From: Veronia pacifica
Lineage (GTDB): Bacteria; Pseudomonadota; Gammaproteobacteria; Enterobacterales; Vibrionaceae
Assembly (NCBI RefSeq): GCF_001707825.1
Contig: NZ_LYBM01000020.1
Coordinates: 22,474-86,473, forward strand
Direction: 5' to 3'
DNA length: 64,000 nucleotides
The notes below the pieces were generated by a model. It saw only the letters and a program-made list of their open reading frames with translations, was not told the origin of the DNA and made no database searches. The position numbers and the translations under genes are program-made. Each line of letters starts with the position of its first letter. Within the stretch, counting starts at the first letter, position 1. This document shows, one piece after another, positions 25,258 through 34,466 of the stretch.

Positions 25258-26642
25258 TAGCGGCCACCTCCTACCAGGATGTTATCGACTTTTATTGCAG
25301 GCTGGCCAACTGTCGTTGGTACGGAGCCACTGACAGAGCCGCACATACCTGCTGCTAGCTCAAGATCTTTACCGACCATACTGATTTCTTTCAGCACTTT
25401 TGGCCCTGTGCTAATCAGTGTGGCTGATTTAAGCGGTTTGGTTATTTGACCGTCTTCAATCAGATAAGCTTCTTGTACTGAGAAGTTGAACTCGCCAGTA
25501 CCCGGCTGTACCGAACCACCGCCCATCTTGGCGGCAAAAATGCCTTTATCTACACTCGCGATCATGTCTTCTAAATCACTATTGCCTGCTTCAATGTAGG
25601 TATTACGCATTCTTGATGCAGGAGCAAACTTATAGTTCTGACGGCGTCCAGAGCCTGTTCTTTCAAAACCCGTTTTGAGGCTGCCCATGTGGTCAACCAG
25701 AAAGCCAGTTAATTTACCGTCTTTAATCAACTGCGTGTTTTGTGTTTCCATCCCTTCATCATCAATATTGATAGAGCCCCAAGCGTTGGGGAGAAGACCA
25801 TTATCGACTGCATTAACCACCGGGTTGGCAATCAACTCGCCCATCTGGTCATGGAATACAGATGCGCCTTTCGCTACTGCTGTCGTTTCGAGTAGGTGTC
25901 CACAGGCTTCATGGAAGATCACACCTCCAAAGCCATTACCAATAACGACAGGCAGCTCGCCAGATGGACATGCATCTGCACCTAACTTGACTAGCGCCTG
26001 TTTTGCCGTGCGCTGGCCTAGGGCAACGGGATCAATATCCTTATGGAATTCCCAGCCCCTCAATGCGCCCGGGCCCTCAAAGCCGCTTGACTGTTCGCTG
26101 CCATCTGCGGCGACGACCGATGACACTACGCGGATGTAGTTTCGGGTGTCCTGAATGTGAAGACCCGTTGAATTGAAAATTTCTACTTGTTGCTCACGTT
26201 GGCCTACAACACTGATGGCTTGAGAGATTTTACTGCTCTCGCTTCTCGCACTTGCATCGATTTTTCTGAGGAAGGCTATTTTTTCTTCAACGCTTGGGTC
26301 ACTGGATAAGTGGAACTCAACCGGGTGTCGGTCATTACCCTGCGCGAGGTTAATAGGGCCTGCATTGGCAATTTGGTCACGTTTATCCTTTGCGCATAGT
26401 AAGCTAGTGACTTGTTTCAGCTTTTCTTCTTCTTTGCTGTTGGTATAGCCATAGAGAACTTTATGACCAAAAAAAAGTCGGATGCCGATACCAAAATCGA
26501 TTCCTGAATTTACTTTATCTACTTCACCACTCAGCAACTCAACCGTGCCAGAATGATGATGTTCCACGAATAGCTCCGCAAAGTCTGCGCCCAAAAACAG
26601 TGCATGATCGATCACTGACTTGGCAATGGCAGGATTTAACAT
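25257..26642 (-). CDS. TldD-like metalloprotease subunit
   Basis: 461 residues. The zinc site is HEACGH (HExxxH) in GGVIFHEACGHLLE. C-terminal family segments AKMGGGSVQPGTGEFNF and MCGSVSGSVPTTVGQPA are present. Start ATG 26642 has a strong AAAGGAGGAAGGC. Partner of the adjacent TldE gene. E. coli tldD and pmbA are not neighbours, so this paired arrangement may be a second system; whether canonical copies exist elsewhere cannot be seen here. Likely role: cleavage of unfolded or modified peptides in the cytoplasm. Confidence 0.88.
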   Translation of the reverse strand: MLNPAIAKSVIDHALFLGADFAELFVEHHHSGTVELLSGEVDKVNSGIDFGIGIRLFFGHKVLYGYTNSKEEEKLKQVTSLLCAKDKRDQIANAGPINLAQGNDRHPVEFHLSSDPSVEEKIAFLRKIDASARSESSKISQAISVVGQREQQVEIFNSTGLHIQDTRNYIRVVSSVVAADGSEQSSGFEGPGALRGWEFHKDIDPVALGQRTAKQALVKLGADACPSGELPVVIGNGFGGVIFHEACGHLLETTAVAKGASVFHDQMGELIANPVVNAVDNGLLPNAWGSINIDDEGMETQNTQLIKDGKLTGFLVDHMGSLKTGFERTGSGRRQNYKFAPASRMRNTYIEAGNSDLEDMIASVDKGIFAAKMGGGSVQPGTGEFNFSVQEAYLIEDGQITKPLKSATLISTGPKVLKEISMVGKDLELAAGMCGSVSGSVPTTVGQPAIKVDNILVGGGR

Positions 26643-27074
26643 GCCTTCCTCCTTTTGTTGAACCCGTATTGTTTTATTTATAAAGCAGCAGGCTTGTTCG
26701 ACGGGTTAAAACAAACCAATGCTGTGCGTGGTTCGGGCAGTGTCGGCAGCCCTGTACTTATCTACCCCTTGTCGCTGAGTAACACGTAAAGACATGTTAA
26801 AAAGCTTGGGACACATATTTCTTAACACGCGTATTCAACAGTATTTTATTATCGTTTCTACCTAAACGTTACCAATATCATCTTGTTATTAGGGTATTTT
26901 CCGATATTTTTTTGTGATGCTCCGCAGAACGTAAAAAATATAAATCAATTGCTTTACTCTCACAGCTTGTCAGTACGGTTTAAATGTAGGATGAGGGCAA
27001 TGACGACCTGAATGCAATAATTGCTGCACTGTCGTCTTCACGTAAATCAAAGATATATTGGTAAAGGACGAGCT
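26643..27074. other. Divergent promoter region, tldD / amidase
   Basis: 432 bases with AT-rich stretches around 26820-26950. No operator, RNA or small gene recognised. The last 15 bases (AAAGGACGAGCT) are the amidase ribosome binding site. Confidence 0.35.
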
Positions 27075-28595
27075 ATGGATAGAAGTACTGAATCATCCGA
27101 CCTTTCTCACTCTCCTGTTAATGTCGAAGAGATGACGCTGGATATGATGGCGGCATTAATGAGGGAAGGGAAGATATCATCAGAGTCGTTAGTCACTCAA
27201 TATATTGAGCGCATCCATCAAATCGATAAAACGGGGCCCTCACTTCATTCGGTTTTGGTTGTCAATCCGCATGCTATTGATGAAGCCAGAGCACTAGACG
27301 TTCTCTGGAACTCCGAAAAACCCCTGGGTCCACTCCACGGTGTCCCTGTATTAATAAAAGATAATATTGAAACAGCAGGTCCAATGCCAACAACGGCGGG
27401 GGCACTGGCTCTTAAAAATAATGTCTGTTTGCAAGATTCTCCTTTGGTAGCTCAGCTACGTAAAGCCGGTGCAGTGATACTGGGTAAGGCAAACCTGAGC
27501 GAGTGGGCAAATTTTAAATCTTTAAAAAGCTCAAGCGGGTTCAGCGAATTAGGCGGGCAGACTAAAAACCCATATTTCCTCGATAGAAATCCATGTGGTT
27601 CAAGCTCCGGCTCAGCAGTCTCGGTATCTGCAAATCTCACAACGGTCGCAGTGGGAACAGAAACCGATGGTTCAATTGTCGCGCCAGCTTCACACTGCGG
27701 CATTGTTGGAATGAAACCAACTGTCGGTTTAGTGCCGTCAAAGGGCATTATTCCCATCAGTCACAATCAGGATTCAGCGGGACCGATGGCAAGAACGGTT
27801 ATGGATACTGCACTGCTGTTGAATGCACTCGTTGACCCTAGTCACTCCAAGGCAAGAAAAGACTACGCCGCTTCCCTGCAGTTTGCATCTCTGGAAGGAA
27901 AACGTATTGGGATTCCTCAACATGCGGACCGATTCCCTGAAAGTGTTCGCGCTGTATTTGAAGCCGCAGTCGGTAAGATGGAGCAGGCTGGTGCAGAAAT
28001 AATTAGAGGACTTGAGTTACCTCAGGAGGATAGCCTTGGTGAAGCTGAATTTGAGATTTTGCTTTACGACTTCAAGCATGACCTGAGTGAATATCTCAGT
28101 GGAACATCCTCCAGCGTTGAGGTAAAAAATATCGATGAGTTGGTGGCATTCAACTTGGCAAACCCGTCAACGCTAGCGCTCTTTAATCAAGAGTTAATTG
28201 AGATGGCCGCGAAAAAGGGAAGCGTAGAGGAGCCTGCCTACCAGGCATCACGTCAGCTGGTTGAAAAATATGGTCGTAAGCAAGGAATAGATGCTTTGTC
28301 TACTGACTATCAACTTGATGCACTTATCGCTCCGACCAATACGCCGTCATGGCTGATTGATCATGAAAATGGCGATAATTTTGAAGGTGGCTCGTCTTCA
28401 CCGTCAGCCATTACTGGATACCCCATCATTACAGTTCCTATGGGGGACACTCAAGGGCTACCCCTTGGTTTATCGTTCTTCAGTGGGGCTTATCAGGAAC
28501 AAACGCTTCTTGAATTAGCGTATTGTTTCGAAAGATTAATTAACGCGAGAAAAATGCCGGAGTTCATAGCTGTGCATCCAAGCAGCAGAAAGTAA
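27075..28595 (+). CDS. Amidase signature family enzyme
   Basis: 506 residues from ATG 27075 (AAAGGACGAGCT upstream; the longer frame from 27021 lacks a site). Ser-cisSer-Lys triad motifs: K in GVPVLIKDNIE, the first Ser region CGSSSGSAVS, and GTETDGSIVAPA. No signal peptide. Such enzymes hydrolyse a wide range of amides; this one resembles exported-peptide or aryl-amide amidases in size and C-terminal GGSSSPSAITGYP. Not GatA, since no gatB/C is nearby. Monocistronic with a hairpin after it. Confidence 0.9.
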   Translation: MDRSTESSDLSHSPVNVEEMTLDMMAALMREGKISSESLVTQYIERIHQIDKTGPSLHSVLVVNPHAIDEARALDVLWNSEKPLGPLHGVPVLIKDNIETAGPMPTTAGALALKNNVCLQDSPLVAQLRKAGAVILGKANLSEWANFKSLKSSSGFSELGGQTKNPYFLDRNPCGSSSGSAVSVSANLTTVAVGTETDGSIVAPASHCGIVGMKPTVGLVPSKGIIPISHNQDSAGPMARTVMDTALLLNALVDPSHSKARKDYAASLQFASLEGKRIGIPQHADRFPESVRAVFEAAVGKMEQAGAEIIRGLELPQEDSLGEAEFEILLYDFKHDLSEYLSGTSSSVEVKNIDELVAFNLANPSTLALFNQELIEMAAKKGSVEEPAYQASRQLVEKYGRKQGIDALSTDYQLDALIAPTNTPSWLIDHENGDNFEGGSSSPSAITGYPIITVPMGDTQGLPLGLSFFSGAYQEQTLLELAYCFERLINARKMPEFIAVHPSSRK

Positions 28596-28604
28596 AAATA
28601 CACA

Positions 28605-28632
28605 CCTTGCCCCTTTAACTAGAGGGGCGAGG
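28605..28632 (+). terminator. Hairpin after amidase
   Basis: Ten-bp arms CCTTGCCCCT / AGGGGCGAGG with one T-G pair and an 8-base loop, 9 bases past the stop. T run absent. Confidence 0.55.
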
Positions 28633-28682
28633 AATGTAGACGTGTTATATATGTGTCTATGTTTAGTTTGCGAGCAAAATTT

Positions 28683-29177
28683 TTAGCCCGAAAGTTCAAT
28701 GTCTCGGATGAGTTCATCGCCACTTTGCGTTATTTCTAAAACGCTCATTGATGTTACATCGAAAGAGATTGAGTTGTTCAACTCAGTCAATGCTTCAATA
28801 TTTTCCTGCCATGCAAAAGGGTTTGTCACTCGCCCCACTGTTATATGAGGGATGTAGGTTTGTTTTCGATCGAGCTGACTCTGGAATGGACCTGAATAAA
28901 GCATGTCATGCAGCTCTATCAGTTCGTCGTTTCCTTTTTTTATATTTAGAAAAATCAGATCCCCGTCTTGACCGGTAAAGTCTCTGGCAACGACTGAAAA
29001 AGGGGAGACGTTGGCTGCTATATTTTCAATGTGTTTTATCGCGTCATTAAGCGATTCCCACTGATGAGGGAAAACGAGGGTGATGTGCGCTTTTGATAGT
29101 TCAACAAGTGGATCGATATCTGCCCGTATTGACTCAATTTCGGGAATTGATTCAGGGATGACAGCAACATAATACAT
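28683..29177 (-). CDS. 2H phosphoesterase, 2-prime-5-prime RNA ligase superfamily
   Basis: 164 residues with the two diagnostic HxT motifs, HITLVF (His31) and PHITVGRV (His111), spaced as in LigT/YjcG-type 2H phosphoesterases. These act on cyclic phosphates or nucleotides such as 2-prime,3-prime-cyclic ends and ADP-ribose cyclic phosphate. Cytoplasmic, monocistronic. GGAG precedes the ATG at 29177. Confidence 0.85.
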   Translation of the reverse strand: MYYVAVIPESIPEIESIRADIDPLVELSKAHITLVFPHQWESLNDAIKHIENIAANVSPFSVVARDFTGQDGDLIFLNIKKGNDELIELHDMLYSGPFQSQLDRKQTYIPHITVGRVTNPFAWQENIEALTELNNSISFDVTSMSVLEITQSGDELIRDIELSG

Positions 29178-29569
29178 ATATGCTCCTTCATTACTCGTTT
29201 TTATCCATTAGACATCTTAACCTAGAGTGCTTTTCGAACAAATTCTATCGCAGTCATGCAAGCTAATCATCATTGAGATGCATATCGCTTAATTGTGTAT
29301 TTTTGTTCAGTGATATGTCAGAACAACTTGAAATCAGTAGTTTTGTAAAGCGATGGTTCATCGTGCAAGTGTTAGATTCGTATTTAATCTGAGGGAATAC
29401 ATCTTAAAGTGAGCATTTAATATTTGCTGGCCACATTTTTCACATTTACTGCCGCAGAGACATAAATATATATCCGAGCTGAATTGCTATCAAAATGTGA
29501 CAAGTGAGGTAGAAAAAGAAAAGGTGATAACGTTTAAGCGTAGCTTAAGAGATCGATGAATAAAAAAAC

Positions 29570-29609
29570 AGTAAGTGTTAGCTTATATAAATATAAACAA
29601 ACACTTACT
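29570..29609. repeat. 10-bp inverted repeat
   Basis: Arms AGTAAGTGTT (29570-29579) and AACACTTACT (29600-29609), 20 bases apart. Directly abuts the palindrome at 29609. Confidence 0.8.
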
Positions 29610-29626
29610 TACCTTTATTGAGGTAA
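29609..29626. promoter_or_regulatory. Operator-like palindrome, copy 1
   Basis: TTACCT-TTATTG-AGGTAA, an 18-bp dyad. A nearly identical copy lies 174 bases downstream, which suggests a protein-binding site. The cognate regulator is unknown. Confidence 0.5.
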
Positions 29627-29736
29627 AAAATAGCTGAGGCGTATTTCTTAATATGCTGAGACAGAGAAACCCAGCCAAAATAACAACCGCAACGGCTATT
29701 TATCGGGAATATACAAGACATCGCTGTTGGTCAGTC

Positions 29737-29760
29737 ACAGTGTAGTGAGATAAACACTGT
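29737..29760. repeat. 7-bp inverted repeat
   Basis: ACAGTGT / ACACTGT separated by 10 bases; dyad of a size typical of HTH-dimer sites. Confidence 0.55.
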
Positions 29761-29782
29761 CACATCACAACTCGGTTGAGTC

Positions 29783-29800
29783 TTACCTCTATTGAGGTAA
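29783..29800. promoter_or_regulatory. Operator-like palindrome, copy 2
   Basis: TTACCT-CTATTG-AGGTAA; differs from copy 1 by one base in the spacer. Confidence 0.5.
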
Positions 29801-30067
29801 TGACAAAATCAATTATTCAAGTACCTAAATAAGCATTCAATATCATTATTTCTGTTTCACATAAATTAATGGCACATTTTTAAGTGCCCTCTACAACCCT
29901 ATTGGTGATTAAAAACGGCAATTTTACAGGGCTGTACGCGACTTCCTTGTTGTTTAACAAGCTCTAAATTAACAACCGGATTGAATATCAGTGAGGTCAT
30001 AAAGTGACAAATAAGAGTCATCTTATGACACAAATACGATAAAGATTTATACGGCAACAATAGATAT

Positions 30068-30232
30068 ATGCACCCTGTATCATTAAAAGGTAAAAAGAAA
30101 GATAAACGCCTTGGTCCATATAAAAGGCTTTACCCAAACGTTCAAAAAACACTCAAAATCTGTGATTCAAAAATGCGCGTAATTCGGTACGCTGAGTTAG
30201 CGAAAAATGTATTTCAGCCTCTATCTCATTAA
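30068..30232 (+). CDS. Possible small basic protein
   Basis: 54 codons from ATG 30068, beginning MHPVSLKGKKKDKRLG; very Lys/Arg-rich with one Cys. No Shine-Dalgarno is visible, so it may be chance. No family recognised. Confidence 0.22.
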   Translation: MHPVSLKGKKKDKRLGPYKRLYPNVQKTLKICDSKMRVIRYAELAKNVFQPLSH

Positions 30233-30455
30233 AAAAGACAACGAATATGTATAGCATTGAATGGCTTTTCTAGGATGATTTTACTGCCGCTATATTCTTT
30301 GATGTCTCTTTTGGATGGAGGTCAGTTCATCTGTAAAGATGTGGCGCGAACACAACGTAAGTCAAGCCTGCTGAATCCTGCATCTCGAGGTTGTTTGGGT
30401 ATATAATCCACCTGATTCAGATCTTGGTGCCGAAATGAATGATCAAGGATATAAA

Positions 30456-31436
30456 ATGACAAATAAGCTCGAGACTAAAGTGCCCACTAACATCATAACG
30501 GGCTTTCTCGGAGTGGGAAAAACGACATCAATACTCTCATTACTTAAATCAAAGCCTGAGGGGGAGAACTGGGCAGTACTGGTAAATGAATTTGGTGAGG
30601 TTGGAGTCGATGGCGCTTTCCTCAGTGAGCAAGGGGCGATAGTAAGAGAAGTGCCAGGCGGATGCATGTGTTGCGTTGCCGGCTTACCTATGGCTGTTGG
30701 AATCAATGCTTTATTGGCTCAAAAGCCAGATAGGTTACTTATTGAACCAACAGGACTTGGTCACCCTAAGGATATCATTGGTAAATTACTCTCAGAGCAT
30801 TATGAGAAATATATCGACCTTAGAGCAACCTTGACTCTCGTTGACCCACGAAACTTCTCAAATCAGAAATATACAGATAATCAAAACTTTATAGATCAGA
30901 TTAATTTGGCTGACGTGCTGATTGCGAACAAAGTAGATTTGTGTAGTGACAGTGATGTTGCGGCGTTTGACAAATGTGTGTTTGATTCAGAAATACCCAA
31001 GCTGGCTAAAGGTTACGTTGAGCAGGGTACACTAGACCCGCTTTGGCTTGATTTACCGAGAAAAAATCGTGATGCAGCATTTGGTCATCACCATGCACAC
31101 AATGATGAGATGCCTGCTTTTGAACTGGAACCTGGCGAACGCTTCGCGAGACGCGAAAATGAAGGGCAGGGGTACAAAAGCTGCGGCTGGGTGTTTTCGC
31201 CCAGTGTAACGTTTCCTTTCGACGCTCTCTATGGGCTTTTCGGAAACCTCAATGCAGAGCGAGTTAAAGCGGTTGTGAAAACGGATAACGGTGTTTTTGC
31301 ATTCAACATTGTTAATCAGGTCGTCTCAGTTAACGCACTGAGTCTTGATGGTATCGAGTCTAAAATCGAGGTTATTGATAAGGATGCGCTCCCTTGGGAT
31401 GAGCTGGAAGACATTCTGTTGTCGTTTATTGCTTAG
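30456..31436 (+). CDS. COG0523 (CobW/YjiA-like) GTPase, probable metallochaperone
   Basis: 326 residues from ATG 30456 (AAGGATATAAA upstream; ATG 30435 lacks a site). P-loop GFLGVGKTTS, metal-binding CxCC motif GGCMCC, IEPTGLGHP and NKVD guanine specificity motif. A His-rich stretch (FGHHHAHNDE) sits before the C-terminal domain. These proteins deliver or buffer metals, often zinc, in a GTP-dependent way. It may connect with the zrg system, though unlinked. Ends with an inverted repeat shared with dgkA. Confidence 0.9.
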   Translation: MTNKLETKVPTNIITGFLGVGKTTSILSLLKSKPEGENWAVLVNEFGEVGVDGAFLSEQGAIVREVPGGCMCCVAGLPMAVGINALLAQKPDRLLIEPTGLGHPKDIIGKLLSEHYEKYIDLRATLTLVDPRNFSNQKYTDNQNFIDQINLADVLIANKVDLCSDSDVAAFDKCVFDSEIPKLAKGYVEQGTLDPLWLDLPRKNRDAAFGHHHAHNDEMPAFELEPGERFARRENEGQGYKSCGWVFSPSVTFPFDALYGLFGNLNAERVKAVVKTDNGVFAFNIVNQVVSVNALSLDGIESKIEVIDKDALPWDELEDILLSFIA

Positions 31437-31469
31437 TGGTGACCATAAAACACTTGTCCATGGTCACCA
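31437..31469. terminator. Inverted repeat between COG0523 gene and dgkA
   Basis: Perfect 9-bp arms TGGTGACCA / TGGTCACCA with a 15-base loop in the 38-base convergent gap. Likely bidirectional terminator without strong T tail. Confidence 0.6.
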
Positions 31470-31474
31470 GCATG

Positions 31475-31834
31475 TTAGAAAAAGATAATACCGACCCAGA
31501 CTATAACGACCAGTAGCAACGACATGAAAACAGCGGCAGAGCCAATGTCCTTGGCTCTGCCGCTAAGTTCGTGGTGCTCAGGTCCAATTCTATCGATGGC
31601 AGCTTCAATCGCCGAGTTGAGCAGTTCAACAATGACTACAATAAATAAGCTGCTCACCATCAGCAGTTGTTCAATATGGCTCACTGGAAGAAAAAAAGTC
31701 ACACCGGTAAGACAAACAAGAAGAGCTAACTCCTGACGAAAGGCGGCCTCGTTTTTCCACGCAGCCTTCAGACCTTTCATTGAGTACCCTGTAGCGTCAA
31801 TAATACGCTTTAGCCCTGTGGCGCCTGGTTTCAT
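31475..31834 (-). CDS. dgkA: Diacylglycerol kinase
   Basis: 119 residues, three membrane helices. Strong match to DgkA: GYSMKGLKAAWKNEAAFRQE, then VELLNSAIEAAIDRIG and HELSGRAKDIGSAAVF, which carry the active-site Glu and Asn residues. It phosphorylates diacylglycerol to phosphatidic acid in the inner membrane. Apparently monocistronic. Confidence 0.96.
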   Translation of the reverse strand: MKPGATGLKRIIDATGYSMKGLKAAWKNEAAFRQELALLVCLTGVTFFLPVSHIEQLLMVSSLFIVVIVELLNSAIEAAIDRIGPEHHELSGRAKDIGSAAVFMSLLLVVIVWVGIIFF

Positions 31835-31972
31835 TTGCTATTCGCCTATGTAATAACCTGAACGATGAGTCTACTTCATGATCGTGAAGCCAAGACACAG
31901 GTCGTATGACAAATAGATAAGCAAATCACATCTATGGCAACAAAGTTGATGAGAAAAAACGCCCTAATATAG

Positions 31973-32554
31973 TTATTTCAGTATCCCTGCTTCCACAGCC
32001 TCGTTTAGTTGTTCTTCTAAAGCCAACCAGAGTGTCTGACTACCGTTACCGATTCGCTTTTTATTAAGATTAAAAACCTGTTCTTTGGAAATATTATGTT
32101 TTTTCCAACTATGGCCTTCATCATGTAGGTTATGGATCAGCGGTGGCACCCTGTCTATTGCTTTAGCAAATTTCGCATCTGCAGAATCACCGGTCTCAAA
32201 TTCATCCCACAGCATTAGCCACTCCTCTCCCATATTGTCTGGAAGCAATGCCAGCAAGCGTATCATGCCATTTCTTTCTTTGTTTTTGTTCGCTGAGGTT
32301 TCACTGTCATAGATAATAATGTCATCTGCATCAATCTCACCCAAATCGTGAATCAATAACATTTTCACTACTCGCTCAATGTTAACTTCATCATTGGCGA
32401 AGTCCTTCAACATTAAGGCAGAAATGGCAACATGCCAGCTGTGTTCGGCTGAATTTTCATAACGCTTTAGTCCGACCGGTCGTGATTTACGGAGGACATT
32501 CTTTAGTTTTTCAATTTCGGTGAGAAAGGTAAGCACTTGAGTGATTGGTTGCAA
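31973..32554 (-). CDS. HD-domain phosphohydrolase, YfbR/HDDC2-like
   Basis: 193 residues. The metal site is visible: H in NSAEHSWHVA, HD in LLIHDLGEIDADD, and a later Asp in AIDRVPPLIHN. This arrangement matches HD proteins with 5-prime-deoxynucleotidase activity (HDDC2, YfbR). Start is TTG 32554 with GAGGCTATACC upstream. Cytoplasmic, nucleotide pool role likely. Confidence 0.85.
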   Translation of the reverse strand: MQPITQVLTFLTEIEKLKNVLRKSRPVGLKRYENSAEHSWHVAISALMLKDFANDEVNIERVVKMLLIHDLGEIDADDIIIYDSETSANKNKERNGMIRLLALLPDNMGEEWLMLWDEFETGDSADAKFAKAIDRVPPLIHNLHDEGHSWKKHNISKEQVFNLNKKRIGNGSQTLWLALEEQLNEAVEAGILK

Positions 32555-32621
32555 GGTATAGCCTCATGTTGTCTTTAGATGAGTAATCGCTGAGAGTGTA
32601 TTTATCTGGAATGAAGAGCGG

Positions 32622-33352
32622 TCAATATTTGGACGTGCTGTTAAGACCGAGAATTTTCTTCGCTGATGTTGAGCCGAGCGATTGAATATCAATATCGTGC
32701 TGGTCCATTAATTTTTTGAAAGCAGGCAGTAGATCTTTGAACTGCTCTTCTAATGTTGCTTTGACTGTGTCAACAACAACCTGAGTACCACGCTCAATCT
32801 CCACATTGATTTTATCCCCCTTCTCTTTATGCCCAAAGACAGTCACATTACGTGTTTCAGGAATTAGCCAAACTTGAAACCATCCTTGTTTTTTATCCAC
32901 GTCTGAAATTGTCAGGCTTGCACCATTGAGGGCGATATAGCCTTTGGGAAATATATAAGGCTGCCACTGTTCTTCCAAAGCAAGCGTCAGGCAATAATTG
33001 TTACCTACATTTTCAATAGACTCGATGCTGGTATGAAAATCAATATGACCAGACAGCGGGTGGCCACCAATTTCTGCCCCGTCTTTTGCTGCACGCTCAG
33101 CATTCACTCTTGTACCAACGGTATAATTACCCAGTGTAGTGATCCTGATGCTTTGTAAGATAACGTCAAACTTTACTCTGTTATTGTGTAGGATCTCGGT
33201 TACTGTAAGGCACACGCCATCAATTGATATGCTCGCGCCAATTCAAGCTGTTCACAAAAGCCCTCTGGAAAAGCGATGACGAAGGTTCTTACCTGCTGAA
33301 TGTCAGATACTTTTTCTATGACTGCGATTGTTTGGACGATCCCGGTAAACAT
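32622..33352 (-). pseudogene. ribE: Riboflavin synthase alpha subunit with single-base frameshift
   Basis: ATG 33352, with TAGGAGACACT upstream, starts MFTGIVQTIAVIEKV, the classic riboflavin synthase N terminus. This frame stops after 50 codons. From about 33240 the protein continues in the neighbouring frame (ASISIDGVCLTVTE) to the end at 32622. Adding one G in TTGGCGCG would give LGASISIDG and restore the gene. Both lumazine-binding domains are otherwise present, with GGHPLSGHI and the active-site Cys. The E. coli Asp143 equivalent is Asn (ALNGASLTI). Could be inactivation, a sequencing slip or a paralogue. Confidence 0.75.
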
Positions 33353-33426
33353 AGTGTCTCCTATCCTGAAGTGACATGTGAGTCAGAGCGACAGTGAAAA
33401 GGCATCCTGTCGCTGTATAGGTGGGT

Positions 33427-33903
33427 TTATAAATGTATGAGTGCGAGCTGCGTTGAATGAACAAGCTCTGCGTGCCTTAGGCGGGTTCTTATTTCAAGGG
33501 CTTCCTTTAGTTTGCGTTTAGCTAAATTCTTTTTACCCTGCTCAACAAGAGATTTGCCGTGATGTTGAAGTGCAAAACTTCTCTCGAGTTCATCCGCTAT
33601 TTCTAAAGCCTGCTCAAAAAAATCATCCGACTCGCAATATCTGCTGAGATACTGTAACGAAGTCGCTGTGAGATGACAGGACCAGAATTTATTGCGGCGG
33701 TTCTCTGAAGAATAAAAAACAGATTTAGCGATCTTAAGCGCTGGTTTAGGCAGACCAATTACTCGAAGATGATCTGCAACTTTAATTGCCTGCCATTCTC
33801 TAAGGGTTGTGTCACGTTTGATGTAGGCAAAGACCCATATGAGGGAACGGAAGAACAAGCCTTTGATATGGCAAAACGAAAAAGTGTCTCTTTGATAACA
33901 CAA
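33427..33903 (-). pseudogene. TPR-like protein fragment without proper start
   Basis: 158 codons open. The C-terminal half looks like TPR helices (FFEQALEIADELERSFALQHHG, then LAKRKLKEALEIRTRLR; given in parts). No ATG or GTG with a ribosome site is in frame. The only candidate is TTG 33903, and the frame stays open about 20 more codons upstream before a stop. It may be an N-terminally truncated remnant. It lies next to the frameshifted ribE. Confidence 0.45.
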
Positions 33904-34466
33904 AATAAAGCCCCACTTTAATTTTTTGATGCTGGACCACAGGGTTGTGGTTTCGTGGCTGCAATCATATCAATAGCGGTAATCTGTGCTAGTTGACGAA
34001 GAAACTTTGACGAGCCACTTCACTTTTTTCATACCTACTATTTTTAATCATCATGATGATACCAATGAATAATTGCGATAGAAATCACGCTAGGGTGTTC
34101 GTGGATTTTTGAGGTATTCATTTTCAGTGGGTTTAAAGGATAAAACTCATACGCCCTAGCTTATGCTCTTAATTAATCGTCTAAACATATAACCGACCTA
34201 AATTTATATATCACTTAAAATGAAATATTCGTTTTATTTCTTTGTGAATTTTAATATTGTTAATTACCACAAATTAAATGATGATTTATTGACATATTGT
34301 TTTTAACTATACCTGATTATTATTTATTTTATCATCATGACTTTATTAATTAATATACTTAGGCATAATATATTAATCATTCTTATCAAAGTAAAATGAA
34401 TGTTTTACTTTTCTCAGGATGTAATAAAAATATCAATTAATAATTTTTATAATTAGGAAAATGAAA
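33904..34466. other. AT-rich intergenic region
   Basis: About 560 bases, very AT-rich from 34180 to 34450. It probably holds the promoter of the SDR gene. No RNA, operator or small gene could be supported. Confidence 0.4.

Larger units (their letters stand above)
29178..30455. other. 1.28-kb gene-poor region with several dyad sites
   Basis: The longest non-coding stretch in the window. No recognised gene on either strand, no RNA family seen. It contains four inverted repeats listed separately (29570-29609, 29609-29626, 29737-29760, 29783-29800), a small hairpin CTTGTTGTTTAACAAG near 29946-29961 and a 54-codon basic frame (30068-30232). The 3 prime end carries the leader of the COG0523 gene. 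Confidence 0.6.
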
